From Streptomyces globosus (GTDB lineage Bacteria; Actinomycetota; Actinomycetes; Streptomycetales; Streptomycetaceae), in NCBI RefSeq assembly GCF_003325375.1, contig NZ_CP030862.1:561501-625500 (forward strand): a stretch of DNA of 64,000 nucleotides, given 5' to 3'. Below are positions 54,925 through 64,000 of this stretch, one piece after another. The first letter of the stretch is position 1; every line of letters starts with the position of its first letter. Under the pieces are notes generated by a model. The model saw nothing but the letters and a program-made list of their open reading frames with translations. It made no database searches and had not been told where the DNA came from. A program made the translations under genes and the position numbers.

Positions 54925-55247
54925 TGTCCGAGGCGACCGTTACCAGCAAGACCTTCACTGACCCGCGCGACCTGCTGATCAAGCCGGTCGTCTCGGAGAA
55001 GAGCTACGCGCTTCTCGACGAGAACAAGTACACGTTCATCGTCGCGCCCGGCGCCAACAAGACCCAGATCAAGCAGGCCGTCGAGGCGGTCTTCTCGGTC
55101 AAGGTCACCGGGGTCAACACGATCAACCGCCAGGGCAAGCGCAAGCGCACCCGCACCGGTTTCGGCAAGCGTGCCAACACCAAGCGCGCCATCGTGACCC
55201 TCGCTGAGGGCGACCGTATCGACATCTTCGGCGGCCAGGCCTCCTAA
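54924..55247 (+). CDS. rplW: 50S ribosomal protein L23
   Basis: 107 residues. [39 protein letters not shown] and the basic [20 protein letters not shown] region; docks trigger factor and SRP at the tunnel exit. Confidence 0.98.
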   Translation: MSEATVTSKTFTDPRDLLIKPVVSEKSYALLDENKYTFIVAPGANKTQIKQAVEAVFSVKVTGVNTINRQGKRKRTRTGFGKRANTKRAIVTLAEGDRIDIFGGQAS

Positions 55248-55287
55248 CGGAGTCCTGAGTCGTCCGGAATCGGACGAGGACTGAGAA

Positions 55288-56124
55288 ATGGGTATCCGCA
55301 AGTACAAGCCGACGACCCCGGGCCGTCGTGGCTCCAGCGTCGCCGACTTTGTCGAGATCACGCGGTCCACGCCGGAGAAGTCGCTGGTCCGCCCCCTGCA
55401 CAGCAAGGGCGGCCGTAACAACACCGGTCGTGTGACCGTTCGCCACCAGGGCGGTGGCCACAAGCGCGCCTACCGCGTGATCGACTTCCGTCGTCACGAC
55501 AAGGACGGCGTGCCGGCCAAGGTCGCGCACATCGAGTACGACCCCAACCGCACCGCGCGCATCGCGCTGCTGCACTACGCCGACGGCGAGAAGCGCTACA
55601 TCATCGCGCCGCGCGGCCTGCAGCAGGGCGACCGGATCGAGAACGGCCCGACGGCCGACATCAAGCCCGGCAACAACCTGGCGCTGCGCAACATCCCGGT
55701 CGGTACGACCATCCACGCCATCGAGCTGCGTCCCGGCGGCGGTGCGAAGTTCGCCCGCTCCGCGGGTGCCTCCGTGCAGCTGCTTGCGAAGGAGGGCACC
55801 ATGGCCCACCTCCGCATGCCGTCCGGTGAGATCCGTCTCGTCGACGCCCGCTGCCGCGCCACGGTCGGCGAGGTCGGCAACGCCGAGCAGTCGAACATCA
55901 ACTGGGGCAAGGCCGGCCGCATGCGCTGGAAGGGCGTCCGCCCGACCGTCCGCGGTGTCGCGATGAACCCGGTTGACCACCCGCACGGTGGTGGTGAGGG
56001 CAAGACCTCCGGTGGTCGCCACCCGGTCTCCCCGTGGGGTCAGAAGGAGGGTCGTACTCGTTCGCCGAAGAAGGCTTCGAACAAGTACATCGTCCGCCGC
56101 CGCAAGACGAACAAGAAGCGCTAG
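55288..56124 (+). CDS. rplB: 50S ribosomal protein L2
   Basis: 278 residues. [38 protein letters not shown] and the C-terminal [18 protein letters not shown] with the histidine near the peptidyl-transferase centre. ATG 55288. Confidence 0.98.
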   Translation: MGIRKYKPTTPGRRGSSVADFVEITRSTPEKSLVRPLHSKGGRNNTGRVTVRHQGGGHKRAYRVIDFRRHDKDGVPAKVAHIEYDPNRTARIALLHYADGEKRYIIAPRGLQQGDRIENGPTADIKPGNNLALRNIPVGTTIHAIELRPGGGAKFARSAGASVQLLAKEGTMAHLRMPSGEIRLVDARCRATVGEVGNAEQSNINWGKAGRMRWKGVRPTVRGVAMNPVDHPHGGGEGKTSGGRHPVSPWGQKEGRTRSPKKASNKYIVRRRKTNKKR

Positions 56125-56136
56125 GAGCGGGTTTAG

Positions 56137-56418
56137 ATGCCGCGCAGTCTCAAGAAGGGACCCTTCGTTGACGGCCACCTCCTGAAGAAGGTGGACGCTC
56201 AGAACGAAGCCGGTACCAAGAACGTCATCAAGACCTGGTCCCGTCGCTCGATGATCATCCCCAGCATGCTGGGTCACACGATCGCGGTGCACAACGGCAA
56301 GACGCACGTCCCGGTGTTCGTCACCGAGTCCATGGTCGGCCACAAGCTCGGCGAGTTCTCGCCGACTCGCACCTTCCGCGGCCACGTCAAGGAAGACCGG
56401 AAGTCGAAGCGCCGCTAG
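56137..56418 (+). CDS. rpsS: 30S ribosomal protein S19
   Basis: 93 residues: [55 protein letters not shown]. Binds the 30S head with S13. Confidence 0.98.
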   Translation: MPRSLKKGPFVDGHLLKKVDAQNEAGTKNVIKTWSRRSMIIPSMLGHTIAVHNGKTHVPVFVTESMVGHKLGEFSPTRTFRGHVKEDRKSKRR

Positions 56419-56461
56419 AAGCGGGGTGGGAACGACTATGACTTACACCGAAGGGACAACC

Positions 56462-56809
56462 ATGGAAGCCAGGGCCCAGGCGCGGTACATCCGCGTCACG
56501 CCCATGAAGGCCCGCCGCGTGGTGGACCTCATCCGTGGCATGGATGCCACGGAGGCTCAGGCGGTCCTGCGTTTCGCCCCGCAGGCCGCGAGCGTGCCGG
56601 TCGGCAAGGTGCTGGACAGCGCCATTGCCAACGCCGCGCACAACTACAACCACACGGACGCCTCCTCGCTGTTCATCAGCGAGGCGTTCGTTGACGAAGG
56701 CCCGACCCTGAAGCGGTTCCGTCCGCGCGCCCAGGGCCGTGCCTACCGGATCCGCAAGCGGACCAGCCACATCACCGTGGTCGTCAGCAGCAAGGAAGGA
56801 ACCCGGTAA
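56462..56809 (+). CDS. rplV: 50S ribosomal protein L22
   Basis: 115 residues: [20 protein letters not shown], and [18 protein letters not shown] with the tunnel hairpin. ATG 56462 with GAAGGGA seven bases before is preferred; in-frame starts at 56426 and 56438 would add 8-12 residues that homologues lack. Confidence 0.96.
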   Translation: MEARAQARYIRVTPMKARRVVDLIRGMDATEAQAVLRFAPQAASVPVGKVLDSAIANAAHNYNHTDASSLFISEAFVDEGPTLKRFRPRAQGRAYRIRKRTSHITVVVSSKEGTR

Positions 56810-57648
56810 TGGGCCAGAAGGTAAACCCGCACGGGTTCCGGCTCGGCATCACCACCGACTTCAAGTCGCGCTGGTACGCCGACAAGCTGTACAAGGACTA
56901 CGTCAAGGAAGACGTCGCCATCCGTCGGATGATGACGTCCGGCATGGAGCGCGCCGGCATCTCCAAGGTCGAGATCGAGCGCACCCGTGACCGCGTGCGT
57001 GTGGACATCCACACCGCTCGTCCGGGCATCGTCATCGGCCGCCGCGGCGCCGAGGCCGACCGCATCCGCGGCGACCTCGAGAAGCTCACCGGCAAGCAGG
57101 TCCAGCTGAACATCCTCGAGGTCAAGAACCCCGAGCTCGACGCCCAGCTGGTTGCCCAGGCCGTTGCCGAGCAGCTGTCCTCCCGCGTCTCCTTCCGCCG
57201 TGCCATGCGCAAGAGCATGCAGGGCACCATGAAGGCCGGCGCCAAGGGCATCAAGATCCAGTGTGGCGGCCGTCTCGGCGGCGCCGAGATGTCCCGGTCC
57301 GAGTTCTACCGCGAGGGCCGTGTGCCGCTGCACACCCTGCGCGCGAACGTGGACTACGGCTTCTTCGAGGCCAAGACCACCTTCGGCCGCATCGGCGTGA
57401 AGGTCTGGATCTACAAGGGCGACGTCAAGAACATCGCCGAGGTTCGCGCCGAGAACGCTGCGGCCCGCGCGGGTAACCGCCCGGCCCGTGGCGCCGGCGC
57501 TGGCGACCGTCCCGCCGGCCGTGGTGGCCGCGGTGGCGAGCGCGGCGGCCGTGGTGGCCGCAAGCCGCAGCAGGCTGCTGCTGCCGAGGCCCCCAAGGCC
57601 GAGGCCGCTGCCGCCGCTCCGGCCGAGAGCACCGGAACGGAGGCCTGA
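56809..57648 (+). CDS. rpsC: 30S ribosomal protein S3
   Basis: 279 residues. [20 protein letters not shown], the KH-domain [20 protein letters not shown], and [20 protein letters not shown]. The C-terminal 60 residues are a Gly/Arg then Ala/Glu-rich tail, longer than in E. coli, usual for actinomycetes. ATG shares a base with the rplV stop (TAATG). Confidence 0.98.
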   Translation: MGQKVNPHGFRLGITTDFKSRWYADKLYKDYVKEDVAIRRMMTSGMERAGISKVEIERTRDRVRVDIHTARPGIVIGRRGAEADRIRGDLEKLTGKQVQLNILEVKNPELDAQLVAQAVAEQLSSRVSFRRAMRKSMQGTMKAGAKGIKIQCGGRLGGAEMSRSEFYREGRVPLHTLRANVDYGFFEAKTTFGRIGVKVWIYKGDVKNIAEVRAENAAARAGNRPARGAGAGDRPAGRGGRGGERGGRGGRKPQQAAAAEAPKAEAAAAAPAESTGTEA

Positions 57649-57653
57649 CCGAC

Positions 57654-58073
57654 ATGCTGATCCCTCGTAGGGTCAAGCACCGCAAGCAGCACCACCCCAA
57701 GCGCGGCGGTGTCTCCAAGGGCGGCACCGAGGTCTCGTTCGGCGAGTACGGCATCCAGGCGCTGACCCCGGCGTACGTGACGAACCGCCAGATCGAGGCG
57801 GCTCGTATCGCGATGACCCGCCACATCAAGCGTGGCGGCAAGGTCTGGATCAACATCTACCCGGACCGTCCGCTGACGAAGAAGCCCGCCGAGACCCGCA
57901 TGGGTTCCGGTAAGGGTTCCCCGGAGTGGTGGATCGCGAACGTGCACCCGGGCCGGGTCATGTTCGAGCTGTCCTACCCGAACGAGAAGATTGCGCGTGA
58001 GGCTCTGACTCGTGCGGCTCACAAGCTGCCGATGAAGTGCCGGATCGTCAAGCGCGAGGCAGGTGAGTCGTGA
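57654..58073 (+). CDS. rplP: 50S ribosomal protein L16
   Basis: 139 residues: [40 protein letters not shown], and [20 protein letters not shown]. Near the A site. Stop overlaps rpmC (TGATG). Confidence 0.98.
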   Translation: MLIPRRVKHRKQHHPKRGGVSKGGTEVSFGEYGIQALTPAYVTNRQIEAARIAMTRHIKRGGKVWINIYPDRPLTKKPAETRMGSGKGSPEWWIANVHPGRVMFELSYPNEKIAREALTRAAHKLPMKCRIVKREAGES

Positions 58074-58297
58074 TGGCGGCCGGAACCAAGGCATCCGAGC
58101 TGCGTGAGCTGGGCAACGAGGAGCTCGTTGCCAAGCTGCGCGAGGCCAAGGAAGAGCTGTTCAAGCTCCGTTTCCAGGCGGCCACGGGCCAGCTGGAGAA
58201 CAACGGCCGGCTCAAGTCCGTCCGTAAGGACATCGCCCGGATCTACACCCTGATGCACGAGCGCGAGCTCGGCATCGAGACGGTGGAGAACGCCTGA
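58073..58297 (+). CDS. rpmC: 50S ribosomal protein L29
   Basis: 74 residues of helical hairpin: [56 protein letters not shown]. Start ATG 58073; GTG 58070 in frame would add one residue. Stop overlaps rpsQ. Confidence 0.97.
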   Translation: MAAGTKASELRELGNEELVAKLREAKEELFKLRFQAATGQLENNGRLKSVRKDIARIYTLMHERELGIETVENA

Positions 58298-58578
58298 TGA
58301 GCGAGAAGAACGTGACTGAGAAGACCGAGCGCGGTTTCCGCAAGACCCGTGAGGGTCTGGTCGTCAGCGACAAGATGGACAAGACCGTCGTCGTCGCCGT
58401 TGAGGACCGCGTCAAGCACGCGCTGTACGGCAAGGTCATCCGCCGTACGAACAAGCTCAAGGCCCACGACGAGCAGAACGCTGCCGGTGTCGGCGACCGT
58501 GTCCTCATCATGGAGACGCGTCCGCTGTCGGCGAGCAAGCGCTGGCGCATCGTCGAGATCCTCGAGAAGGCCAAGTAA
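58297..58578 (+). CDS. rpsQ: 30S ribosomal protein S17
   Basis: 93 residues, OB fold: [59 protein letters not shown]. Last gene before a hairpin-containing gap. Confidence 0.98.
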   Translation: MSEKNVTEKTERGFRKTREGLVVSDKMDKTVVVAVEDRVKHALYGKVIRRTNKLKAHDEQNAAGVGDRVLIMETRPLSASKRWRIVEILEKAK

Positions 58579-58580
58579 TC

Positions 58581-58652
58581 ACCTGAGGGGACTTCCCTCA
58601 GGTTCGTTCCGCCAGGCTCGGTGGGGGCCCGCCTCGCAGTGAGGCCCCCGCC
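58581..58652 (+). terminator. two hairpins between rpsQ and rplN
   Basis: ACCTGAGGG (58581-58589) pairs with CCCTCAGGT (58595-58603). A second stem pairs 58620-58629 with 58643-58652 (GGGGGCC/GGCCCCC core). No T-run. They mark the boundary of the S10 and spc parts and may attenuate. Confidence 0.65.
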
Positions 58653-58681
58653 GGGAACCGGCAGACAATCAGGAGATAGAC

Positions 58682-59050
58682 GTGATCCAGCAGGAGTCGC
58701 GACTGCGTGTCGCCGACAACACTGGTGCCAAGGAGATCCTTTGCATCCGTGTTCTCGGTGGCTCCGGTCGCCGCTACGCGGGCATCGGTGACGTCATCGT
58801 CGCCACCGTCAAGGACGCGATCCCCGGTGGCAACGTGAAGAAGGGTGACGTCGTCAAGGCGGTCATCGTTCGCACCGTCAAGGAGCGCCGCCGCCAGGAC
58901 GGCTCGTACATCCGCTTCGACGAGAACGCCGCCGTCATTCTGAAGAACGACGGCGACCCTCGCGGCACCCGTATCTTCGGCCCCGTCGGCCGTGAGCTGC
59001 GCGAGAAGAAGTTCATGAAGATCATCTCGCTCGCGCCGGAGGTGCTGTAA
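58682..59050 (+). CDS. rplN: 50S ribosomal protein L14
   Basis: 122 residues: [40 protein letters not shown], and [23 protein letters not shown] start with AGGAG at 58671-58675. First gene of the spc part. Confidence 0.98.
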   Translation: MIQQESRLRVADNTGAKEILCIRVLGGSGRRYAGIGDVIVATVKDAIPGGNVKKGDVVKAVIVRTVKERRRQDGSYIRFDENAAVILKNDGDPRGTRIFGPVGRELREKKFMKIISLAPEVL

Positions 59051-59052
59051 GC

Positions 59053-59364
59053 ATGAAGATCAAGAAGGGCGACCTGGTCCAGGTCATCACCGGCAAGGAC
59101 AAGGGCAAGCAGGGCAAGGTCGTCGCGGCCTTCCCCGCCGAGAACCGCGTCCTCGTCGAGGGTGTCAACCGGGTCAAGAAGCACACCAAGGCTGGGCAGA
59201 ACCAGGCCGGCGGCATCGTCATCACCGAGGCCCCCGTCCACGTGTCCAACGTCCAGCTGGTCGTGGAGAAGGACGGCAAGAAGGTCGTCACCCGCGTCGG
59301 TTACCGCTTCGACGACGAGGGCAACAAGATCCGCGTTGCCAAGCGCACGGGTGAGGACATCTGA
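59053..59364 (+). CDS. rplX: 50S ribosomal protein L24
   Basis: 103 residues with the KOW motif near the N-terminus ([20 protein letters not shown]), then [19 protein letters not shown]. Initiates 50S assembly. Confidence 0.98.
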   Translation: MKIKKGDLVQVITGKDKGKQGKVVAAFPAENRVLVEGVNRVKKHTKAGQNQAGGIVITEAPVHVSNVQLVVEKDGKKVVTRVGYRFDDEGNKIRVAKRTGEDI

Positions 59365-59915
59365 TGGCTACCACTCCGCGTCTGAAGACGAAGTACCGCG
59401 AGGAGATCGCGGGCAAGCTGCGTGAAGAGTTCCAGTACGAGAACGTCATGCAGATCCCCGGCCTCGTCAAGATCGTCGTGAACATGGGTGTCGGCGACGC
59501 CGCCCGTGACTCGAAGCTGATCGACGGCGCCATCCGCGACCTCACCACGATCACCGGTCAGAAGCCGGCCGTCACCAAGGCCCGCAAGTCCATCGCGCAG
59601 TTCAAGCTGCGCGAGGGTCAGCCGATCGGTGCCCACGTCACCCTCCGTGGCGACCGCATGTGGGAGTTCCTGGACCGCACCCTGTCGCTCGCGCTGCCGC
59701 GCATCCGCGACTTCCGCGGCCTGTCCCCGAAGCAGTTCGACGGCCGTGGCAACTACACCTTCGGTCTCACGGAGCAGGTCATGTTCCACGAGATCGACCA
59801 GGACAAGATCGACCGCGTCCGGGGTATGGACATCACCGTGGTGACCACGGCGACCAACGACGCTGAGGGCCGCGCGCTCCTCCGTCACCTCGGCTTCCCG
59901 TTCAAGGAGGCGTAA
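59364..59915 (+). CDS. rplE: 50S ribosomal protein L5
   Basis: 183 residues: [78 protein letters not shown]. Binds 5S rRNA. ATG overlaps the rplX stop (TGATG). Confidence 0.98.
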   Translation: MATTPRLKTKYREEIAGKLREEFQYENVMQIPGLVKIVVNMGVGDAARDSKLIDGAIRDLTTITGQKPAVTKARKSIAQFKLREGQPIGAHVTLRGDRMWEFLDRTLSLALPRIRDFRGLSPKQFDGRGNYTFGLTEQVMFHEIDQDKIDRVRGMDITVVTTATNDAEGRALLRHLGFPFKEA

Positions 59916-59920
59916 GCGAG

Positions 59921-60106
59921 ATGGCGAAGAAGGCTCTCATCGCGAAGGCTGCCCGCAAGCCCAAGTTCGGTGTGCGTGCTTACACGCGCTGCCAGCGCTG
60001 CGGCCGTCCCCACTCCGTGTACCGCAAGTTCGGCCTGTGCCGCGTGTGCCTCCGTGAGATGGCTCACCGTGGCGAGCTGCCGGGCGTGACCAAGAGCTCC
60101 TGGTAA
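59921..60106 (+). CDS. rpsZ: 30S ribosomal protein S14 type Z (zinc-binding)
   Basis: 61 residues, short zinc form: [11 protein letters not shown] and [15 protein letters not shown] give the four cysteines. Streptomyces often have a second, zinc-free S14 elsewhere, expressed under zinc starvation. The symbol rpsN is also used. Confidence 0.97.
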   Translation: MAKKALIAKAARKPKFGVRAYTRCQRCGRPHSVYRKFGLCRVCLREMAHRGELPGVTKSSW

Positions 60107-60324
60107 TCCCTTCACCCCTTGGGTGTTGAGGGTTCCGGACGCTCTCGGTAAGCATCTGGGCCGGCGGAGTGCCCAGCCCCATGGCGTAGGCTAGTGGGGT
60201 TGGGCGTCCGCCGCCCGTCGACTTACTACGCCGTAGGTCCCCGCGCCGCACCCGTCCCGCCCCTGTGTGGGGAGAGGGATGGCGCATACAGGAAACCCCG
60301 GCGAGAGAGGCCGAAGGCCGATTC
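60107..60324 (+). promoter_or_regulatory. rpsZ-rpsH gap with possible internal promoter
   Basis: 218 bases, unusually long inside the spc group. A weak hairpin (60108-60132), then TAGGCT (60187-60192), a plausible -10 without a good -35. The remaining 130 bases could be a leader for rpsH; in E. coli S8 regulates this operon through mRNA, but I cannot see a clear mimic of the S8 rRNA site. Confidence 0.45.
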
Positions 60325-60723
60325 ATGACCATGACTGACCCGATCGCAGACATGCTCACTCGTCTGCGTAACGCTAACTCGGCGTACCACGACTCTGTCG
60401 TGATGCCGCACAGCAAGATCAAGTCGCACATCGCGGAAATCCTCAAGCAGGAGGGTTTCATCACCGGCTGGAAGGTCGAGGACGCCGAGGTCGGCAAGAA
60501 CCTCGTCCTCGAGCTGAAGTTCGGTCCGAACCGCGAGCGCTCGATCGCCGGCATCAAGCGAATCTCGAAGCCGGGTCTGCGTGTCTACGCGAAGTCCACC
60601 AACCTGCCGAAGGTCCTCGGCGGCCTGGGCGTGGCGATCATCTCCACGTCCCACGGTCTCCTGACCGGCCAGCAGGCGCAGAAGAAGGGCGTGGGTGGGG
60701 AAGTCCTCGCCTACGTCTGGTAG
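60325..60723 (+). CDS. rpsH: 30S ribosomal protein S8
   Basis: 132 residues: [58 protein letters not shown], and [23 protein letters not shown] 60325 chosen with GAAGG upstream; ATG 60331 is two codons further. Confidence 0.97.
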   Translation: MTMTDPIADMLTRLRNANSAYHDSVVMPHSKIKSHIAEILKQEGFITGWKVEDAEVGKNLVLELKFGPNRERSIAGIKRISKPGLRVYAKSTNLPKVLGGLGVAIISTSHGLLTGQQAQKKGVGGEVLAYVW

Positions 60724-60743
60724 TCGGGAACGGAGGAAAAGCT

Positions 60744-61283
60744 ATGTCTCGTATCGGCAAGCTCCCCATCCCGGTTCCCGCCGGCGTGGACGTCACCATC
60801 GATGGCCGCACGGTCGCGGTGAAGGGCCCCAAGGGTCTCCTCTCCCACACCGTTGCCGCCCCCATCGAGATCGTTAAGGGCGAGGACGGCGTTCTGAACG
60901 TCACCCGTCCGAACGACGAGCGTCAGAACAAGGCCCTCCACGGCCTGTCCCGCACGCTGGTGGCCAACATGATCACCGGTGTGACCCAGGGATACACCAA
61001 GGCGCTCGAGATCAGCGGTGTCGGTTACCGCGTGGCCGCGAAGGGCTCCGCCCTGGAGTTCCAGCTCGGCTACAGCCACCCGATCCTGGTGGAGGCCCCC
61101 GAGGGCATCTCCTTCAAGGTCGAGTCGCCGACCAAGTTCTCGGTCGAGGGCATCGACAAGCAGAAGGTCGGCGAGGTCGCCGCCAACATCCGCAAGCTGC
61201 GGAAGCCCGACCCGTACAAGGCCAAGGGCGTCAAGTACGCGGGCGAGGTCATCCGCCGCAAGGTCGGAAAGGCTGGTAAGTAA
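60744..61283 (+). CDS. rplF: 50S ribosomal protein L6
   Basis: 179 residues: [31 protein letters not shown], and the C-terminal [20 protein letters not shown] signature. Confidence 0.98.
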   Translation: MSRIGKLPIPVPAGVDVTIDGRTVAVKGPKGLLSHTVAAPIEIVKGEDGVLNVTRPNDERQNKALHGLSRTLVANMITGVTQGYTKALEISGVGYRVAAKGSALEFQLGYSHPILVEAPEGISFKVESPTKFSVEGIDKQKVGEVAANIRKLRKPDPYKAKGVKYAGEVIRRKVGKAGK

Positions 61284-61287
61284 AGCC

Positions 61288-61671
61288 ATGGCATACGGTG
61301 TGAAGATCGCCAAGGGCGACGCTTACAAGCGCGCTGCGAAGGCGCGCCGCCACATCCGCATCCGCAAGAGCATCTCGGGTACGGCGGAGCGTCCGCGCCT
61401 CGTCGTGACCCGCTCGAACCGCGGTATCACCGCCCAGGTCATCGACGACCTCAAGGGTCACACCCTTGCGTCGGCGTCGCACCTGGACGCGTCGGTCCGC
61501 GGCGGCGAGGGTGACAAGTCCGCGCAGGCCAAGCAGGTCGGCCTTCTGGTCGCCGAGCGCGCCAAGGCCGCCGGTGTCGAGGCCGTCGTGTTCGACCGCG
61601 GTGGCAACAGGTACGCCGGGCGCATTGCCGCTCTGGCTGACGCCGCCCGCGAAGCCGGGCTGAAGTTCTAA
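61288..61671 (+). CDS. rplR: 50S ribosomal protein L18
   Basis: 127 residues: [40 protein letters not shown], and [20 protein letters not shown]. Binds 5S rRNA. ATG 61288; upstream in-frame codons lie inside rplF. Confidence 0.97.
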   Translation: MAYGVKIAKGDAYKRAAKARRHIRIRKSISGTAERPRLVVTRSNRGITAQVIDDLKGHTLASASHLDASVRGGEGDKSAQAKQVGLLVAERAKAAGVEAVVFDRGGNRYAGRIAALADAAREAGLKF

Positions 61672-61716
61672 GCCCCGGTTCCGGGACTCACGGACGTAAC
61701 AGAGAGAGGTAATCCA

Positions 61717-62319
61717 ATGGCTGGACCCCAGCGCCGCGGCAGCGGTGCCGGTGGCGGCGAGCGGCGGGACCGGAAGGGTCGCGACGGTGGCGCTGCCGCC
61801 GAGAAGACCGCTTACGTTGAGCGCGTTGTCGCGATCAACCGTGTCGCCAAGGTTGTGAAGGGTGGTCGTCGCTTCAGCTTCACCGCGCTGGTCGTGGTGG
61901 GCGACGGTGACGGCACCGTGGGTGTCGGTTACGGCAAGGCCAAGGAAGTTCCCGCGGCCATCGCCAAGGGTGTCGAGGAGGCGAAGAAGAACTTCTTCCG
62001 CGTCCCCCGCATCCAGGGCACCATCCCGCACCCGGTTCAGGGCGAGAAGGCTGCGGGCGTCGTCCTGCTGAAGCCTGCTTCCCCCGGTACCGGTGTTATC
62101 GCCGGTGGCCCGGTGCGCGCCGTTCTGGAGTGCGCCGGCGTTCACGACATCCTGTCGAAGTCGCTCGGCTCCGACAACGCGATCAACATCGTGCACGCGA
62201 CCGTGGCGGCCCTCAAGGGCCTGCAGCGTCCCGAGGAGATCGCGGCCCGCCGCGGTCTGCCGCTCGAGGACGTCGCCCCCGCGGCTCTTCTCCGTGCGCG
62301 TGCTGGGGCGGGTGTCTGA
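61717..62319 (+). CDS. rpsE: 30S ribosomal protein S5
   Basis: 200 residues. A Gly/Arg-rich N-terminal 30 residues, the dsRBD-like [20 protein letters not shown], and [20 protein letters not shown]. The spectinomycin loop ([10 protein letters not shown]) is wild type. RBS GAGAGAGG. Confidence 0.98.
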   Translation: MAGPQRRGSGAGGGERRDRKGRDGGAAAEKTAYVERVVAINRVAKVVKGGRRFSFTALVVVGDGDGTVGVGYGKAKEVPAAIAKGVEEAKKNFFRVPRIQGTIPHPVQGEKAAGVVLLKPASPGTGVIAGGPVRAVLECAGVHDILSKSLGSDNAINIVHATVAALKGLQRPEEIAARRGLPLEDVAPAALLRARAGAGV

Positions 62320-62501
62320 TGGCCCGCCTCAAGATCACGCAGACGAAGTCGTACATCGGCAGCAAGCAGAACCACCGCGACACCCTGCGTTCGCTCGGGC
62401 TCAAGCGCCTGAACGACGTGGTCGTCAAGGAGGACCGCCCCGAGTTCCGCGGCATGGTGCACACCGTCCGCCACCTCGTGACGGTTGAGGAGGTTGACTG
62501 A
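62319..62501 (+). CDS. rpmD: 50S ribosomal protein L30
   Basis: 60 residues: [59 protein letters not shown] 62319 overlaps the rpsE stop (TGATG). Confidence 0.97.
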   Translation: MARLKITQTKSYIGSKQNHRDTLRSLGLKRLNDVVVKEDRPEFRGMVHTVRHLVTVEEVD

Positions 62502-62503
62502 TC

Positions 62504-62959
62504 ATGGCTGAAAGCAGCCCGCTCAAGGCCCACAACCTCCGTCCCGCCCCGGGCGCCAAGACCGCCAAGACCCGCGTGGGTCGTGGTGAGGCGTCCAAGG
62601 GTAAGACGGCAGGTCGTGGTACCAAGGGTACGAAGGCCCGCTACCAGGTTCCGCAGCGCTTCGAGGGTGGGCAGATGCCCCTCCACATGCGCCTGCCGAA
62701 GCTGAAGGGCTTCAAGAACCCGTTCCGCACCGAGTTCCAGGTCGTGAACCTGGACAAGCTGGCCGCGCTCTACCCGCAGGGTGGCGAGGTCACGGTGGCC
62801 GACCTGGTCGCCAAGGGTGCGGTTCGCAAGAACCAGCTCGTCAAGGTCCTGGGCCAGGGCGAGATCTCCGTGGCGCTGACGGTTTCGGTGGACGCCGTTT
62901 CCGCCTCTGCCAAGGAGAAGATCGCCGCCGCCGGCGGCACCGTCACCGAGCTCGTCTGA
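62504..62959 (+). CDS. rplO: 50S ribosomal protein L15
   Basis: 151 residues: [58 protein letters not shown]. Last ribosomal gene before secY. Confidence 0.98.
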   Translation: MAESSPLKAHNLRPAPGAKTAKTRVGRGEASKGKTAGRGTKGTKARYQVPQRFEGGQMPLHMRLPKLKGFKNPFRTEFQVVNLDKLAALYPQGGEVTVADLVAKGAVRKNQLVKVLGQGEISVALTVSVDAVSASAKEKIAAAGGTVTELV

Positions 62960-62992
62960 TCCAGACGGCCACGTGACACAGAGCGAGTAAAC

Positions 62993-63032
62993 CCGACCGG
63001 GGATGCCTCACATATGGGGCATCCCCGGTTGG
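62993..63032 (+). terminator. terminator between rplO and secY
   Basis: CCGGGGATGCC (62997-63007) pairs with GGCATCCCCGG (63018-63028); flanking CCGA/TTGG extends it by four pairs. It splits secY from the ribosomal operon. Confidence 0.88.
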
Positions 63033-63035
63033 TCG

Positions 63036-63065
63036 TTCCACGGGGGGCGCAGTCGCCGGTAAGGT
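63036..63065 (+). promoter_or_regulatory. secY promoter
   Basis: TTCCAC (63036-63041), 18 bases, TAAGGT (63060-63065), just after the terminator. The leader would be about 78 bases. Confidence 0.55.
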
Positions 63066-63148
63066 GGCCTGCACCTTTGCTTGTACGTATTCGTCGAACC
63101 TCAGACCGTCACCTCTGACGCAGTAGCGCGGGGGTCGCAGGAGGCACC

Positions 63149-64000
63149 GTGCTCACCGCGTTCGCCCGGGCGTTCAAGACGCCCGACCTGCGCAAGAAGC
63201 TGCTCTTCACGCTCGGCATCATCGTGCTGTTCCGGCTCGGGTCTCACATCCCGGTTCCCGGCGTGAGCTACAAGAACGTCCAGATCTGCGTCGACCAGGC
63301 CGGAAGCAGCAACGGCCTCTTCGGTCTCGTCAACATGTTCAGCGGCGGTGCGCTGCTGCAGATCACGGTCTTCGCGCTCGGGATCATGCCGTACATCACG
63401 GCGAGCATCATCCTGCAGCTGCTGACCGTGGTCATCCCGAAGCTGGAGACCCTGAAGAAGGAGGGCCAGGCCGGTACTGCCAAGATCACGCAGTACACGC
63501 GCTACCTGACGGTCGCCCTCGCCATCCTCCAGGGCACCGGCCTCGTCGCCACCGCCCGCACGGGCGCCCTCTTCCAGGGCTGCCCGGTCGCCGCGCAGAT
63601 CGTCCCGGACCGCTCCGTCTTCACGACCATCGTCATGGTGGTCACCATGACCGCGGGCACCTGCCTCGTCATGTGGCTCGGTGAGCTCATCACCGACCGC
63701 GGCATCGGCAACGGCATGTCCATCCTGATGTTCATCTCGATCGCCGCCGGCTTCATCGGTGCGCTGTGGCAGATCAAGCTCCAGGGCAAGATCGCCGACG
63801 GCTGGGTCGAGTTCGGCGTGGTGATCCTGGTGGGCCTCGCGATGGTGGCCCTGGTGGTCTTCGTCGAGCAGGCGCAGCGGCGCATCCCGGTCCAGTACGC
63901 GAAGCGCATGATCGGCCGGCGCGCGTACGGCGGCACCTCGACCTACATCCCGCTCAAGGTGAACCAGGCCGGTGTGATTCCGGTCATCTTCGCCTCGTCG
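63149..64000 (+). CDS. secY: preprotein translocase subunit SecY (partial, 3' end missing)
   Basis: 284 codons of the Sec channel before the window ends; the full protein is normally about 435. Helix 1 and plug region: LLFTLGIIVLFRLGSHIPVP; then LFGLVNMFSGGALLQITVFA, LGIMPYITASIILQLLTVVI and KLETLKKEGQAG; later GIGNGMSILMFISIAAGFI and EQAQRRIPVQYAKRMIGRRA. GTG 63149 has GCAGGAGG six bases upstream. Works with SecE from position 20397. Confidence 0.97.
   Translation, partial: MLTAFARAFKTPDLRKKLLFTLGIIVLFRLGSHIPVPGVSYKNVQICVDQAGSSNGLFGLVNMFSGGALLQITVFALGIMPYITASIILQLLTVVIPKLETLKKEGQAGTAKITQYTRYLTVALAILQGTGLVATARTGALFQGCPVAAQIVPDRSVFTTIVMVVTMTAGTCLVMWLGELITDRGIGNGMSILMFISIAAGFIGALWQIKLQGKIADGWVEFGVVILVGLAMVALVVFVEQAQRRIPVQYAKRMIGRRAYGGTSTYIPLKVNQAGVIPVIFASS

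Overview
The window is a chromosomal segment from a Streptomyces-type actinomycete. The evidence is very high GC with strong third-position GC bias, frequent GTG starts, 4-base ATGA/GTGA stop-start overlaps, HrdB-like promoters (TTGACN-17/18-TANNNT), a Streptomyces-style NusG with an acidic N-terminal extension, and an RpoB of 1160 codons starting at TTG. Gene order (nuo ... tRNA-Thr, tRNA-Met, rpmG, hadA/hadB-like, murB, add, aspC, tRNA-Trp, secE, nusG, rplKA, rplJL, rpoBC, rpsLG-fusA-tuf ... S10-spc-secY) agrees with what I know of the core of Streptomyces chromosomes. I see no insertion sequence, prophage, integrase, CRISPR array or rRNA gene.

Layout. 1-7487: end of the nuo operon for respiratory complex I (nuoH partial, I, J, K, L, M, N), each gene overlapping the next. 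7771-10692: HtpX protease, a YccF membrane protein, a GT2 glycosyltransferase and, convergent, a YajQ-like protein. 10895-14120: tRNA-Tyr and a small accessory patch: a 51-residue zinc-ribbon-like protein, a probably internally deleted DinB/MDMPI-type gene, a DUF3574 protein, an NAD(P)-binding protein and a cytosine-deaminase-like amidohydrolase that lacks several catalytic residues. 14415-20026: tRNA-Thr, tRNA-Met, rpmG, two MaoC-type dehydratases, murB, an unknown gene, adenosine deaminase and aspartate aminotransferase. 20219-33512: tRNA-Trp, secE, nusG, rplK, rplA, a lipoprotein, rplJ with an L10-type leader, rplL, rpoB and rpoC. 33594-36131: a large YfhO-family membrane protein on the minus strand. 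36555-40917: the str operon (rpsL, rpsG, fusA, tuf). 41116-52762: a cell-surface polysaccharide locus: rfbC and rfbA leftward; rfbB, rfbD, a flippase-like protein, two GT2 enzymes, DUF2304, a large multi-spanning membrane protein and a secreted PGRP amidase rightward. 53302-62959: the S10/spc ribosomal protein genes, then secY running off the right edge.

How it works together. Most of the window is housekeeping: energy conservation, RNA polymerase, elongation factors, ribosomal proteins and the Sec channel. The rhamnose/glycosyltransferase locus plus the YfhO protein next to rpoC look like a surface-glycopolymer module placed between the ribosomal operons.

Points most worth checking: (1) the str and S10 leaders carry the same 25-base stem-loop element (24 of 25 bases identical); (2) nuoL holds the only in-frame TTA codon I found in the window, which could tie complex I to the bldA tRNA; (3) the amidohydrolase at 12753-14120 looks like a pseudoenzyme; (4) the amidase carries three 125-residue repeats that appear homogenised; (5) rfbA, rfbB and murB have -10 boxes so close to their starts that their mRNAs should be leaderless or nearly so. 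All family calls come from reading the sequence; no database search was run.
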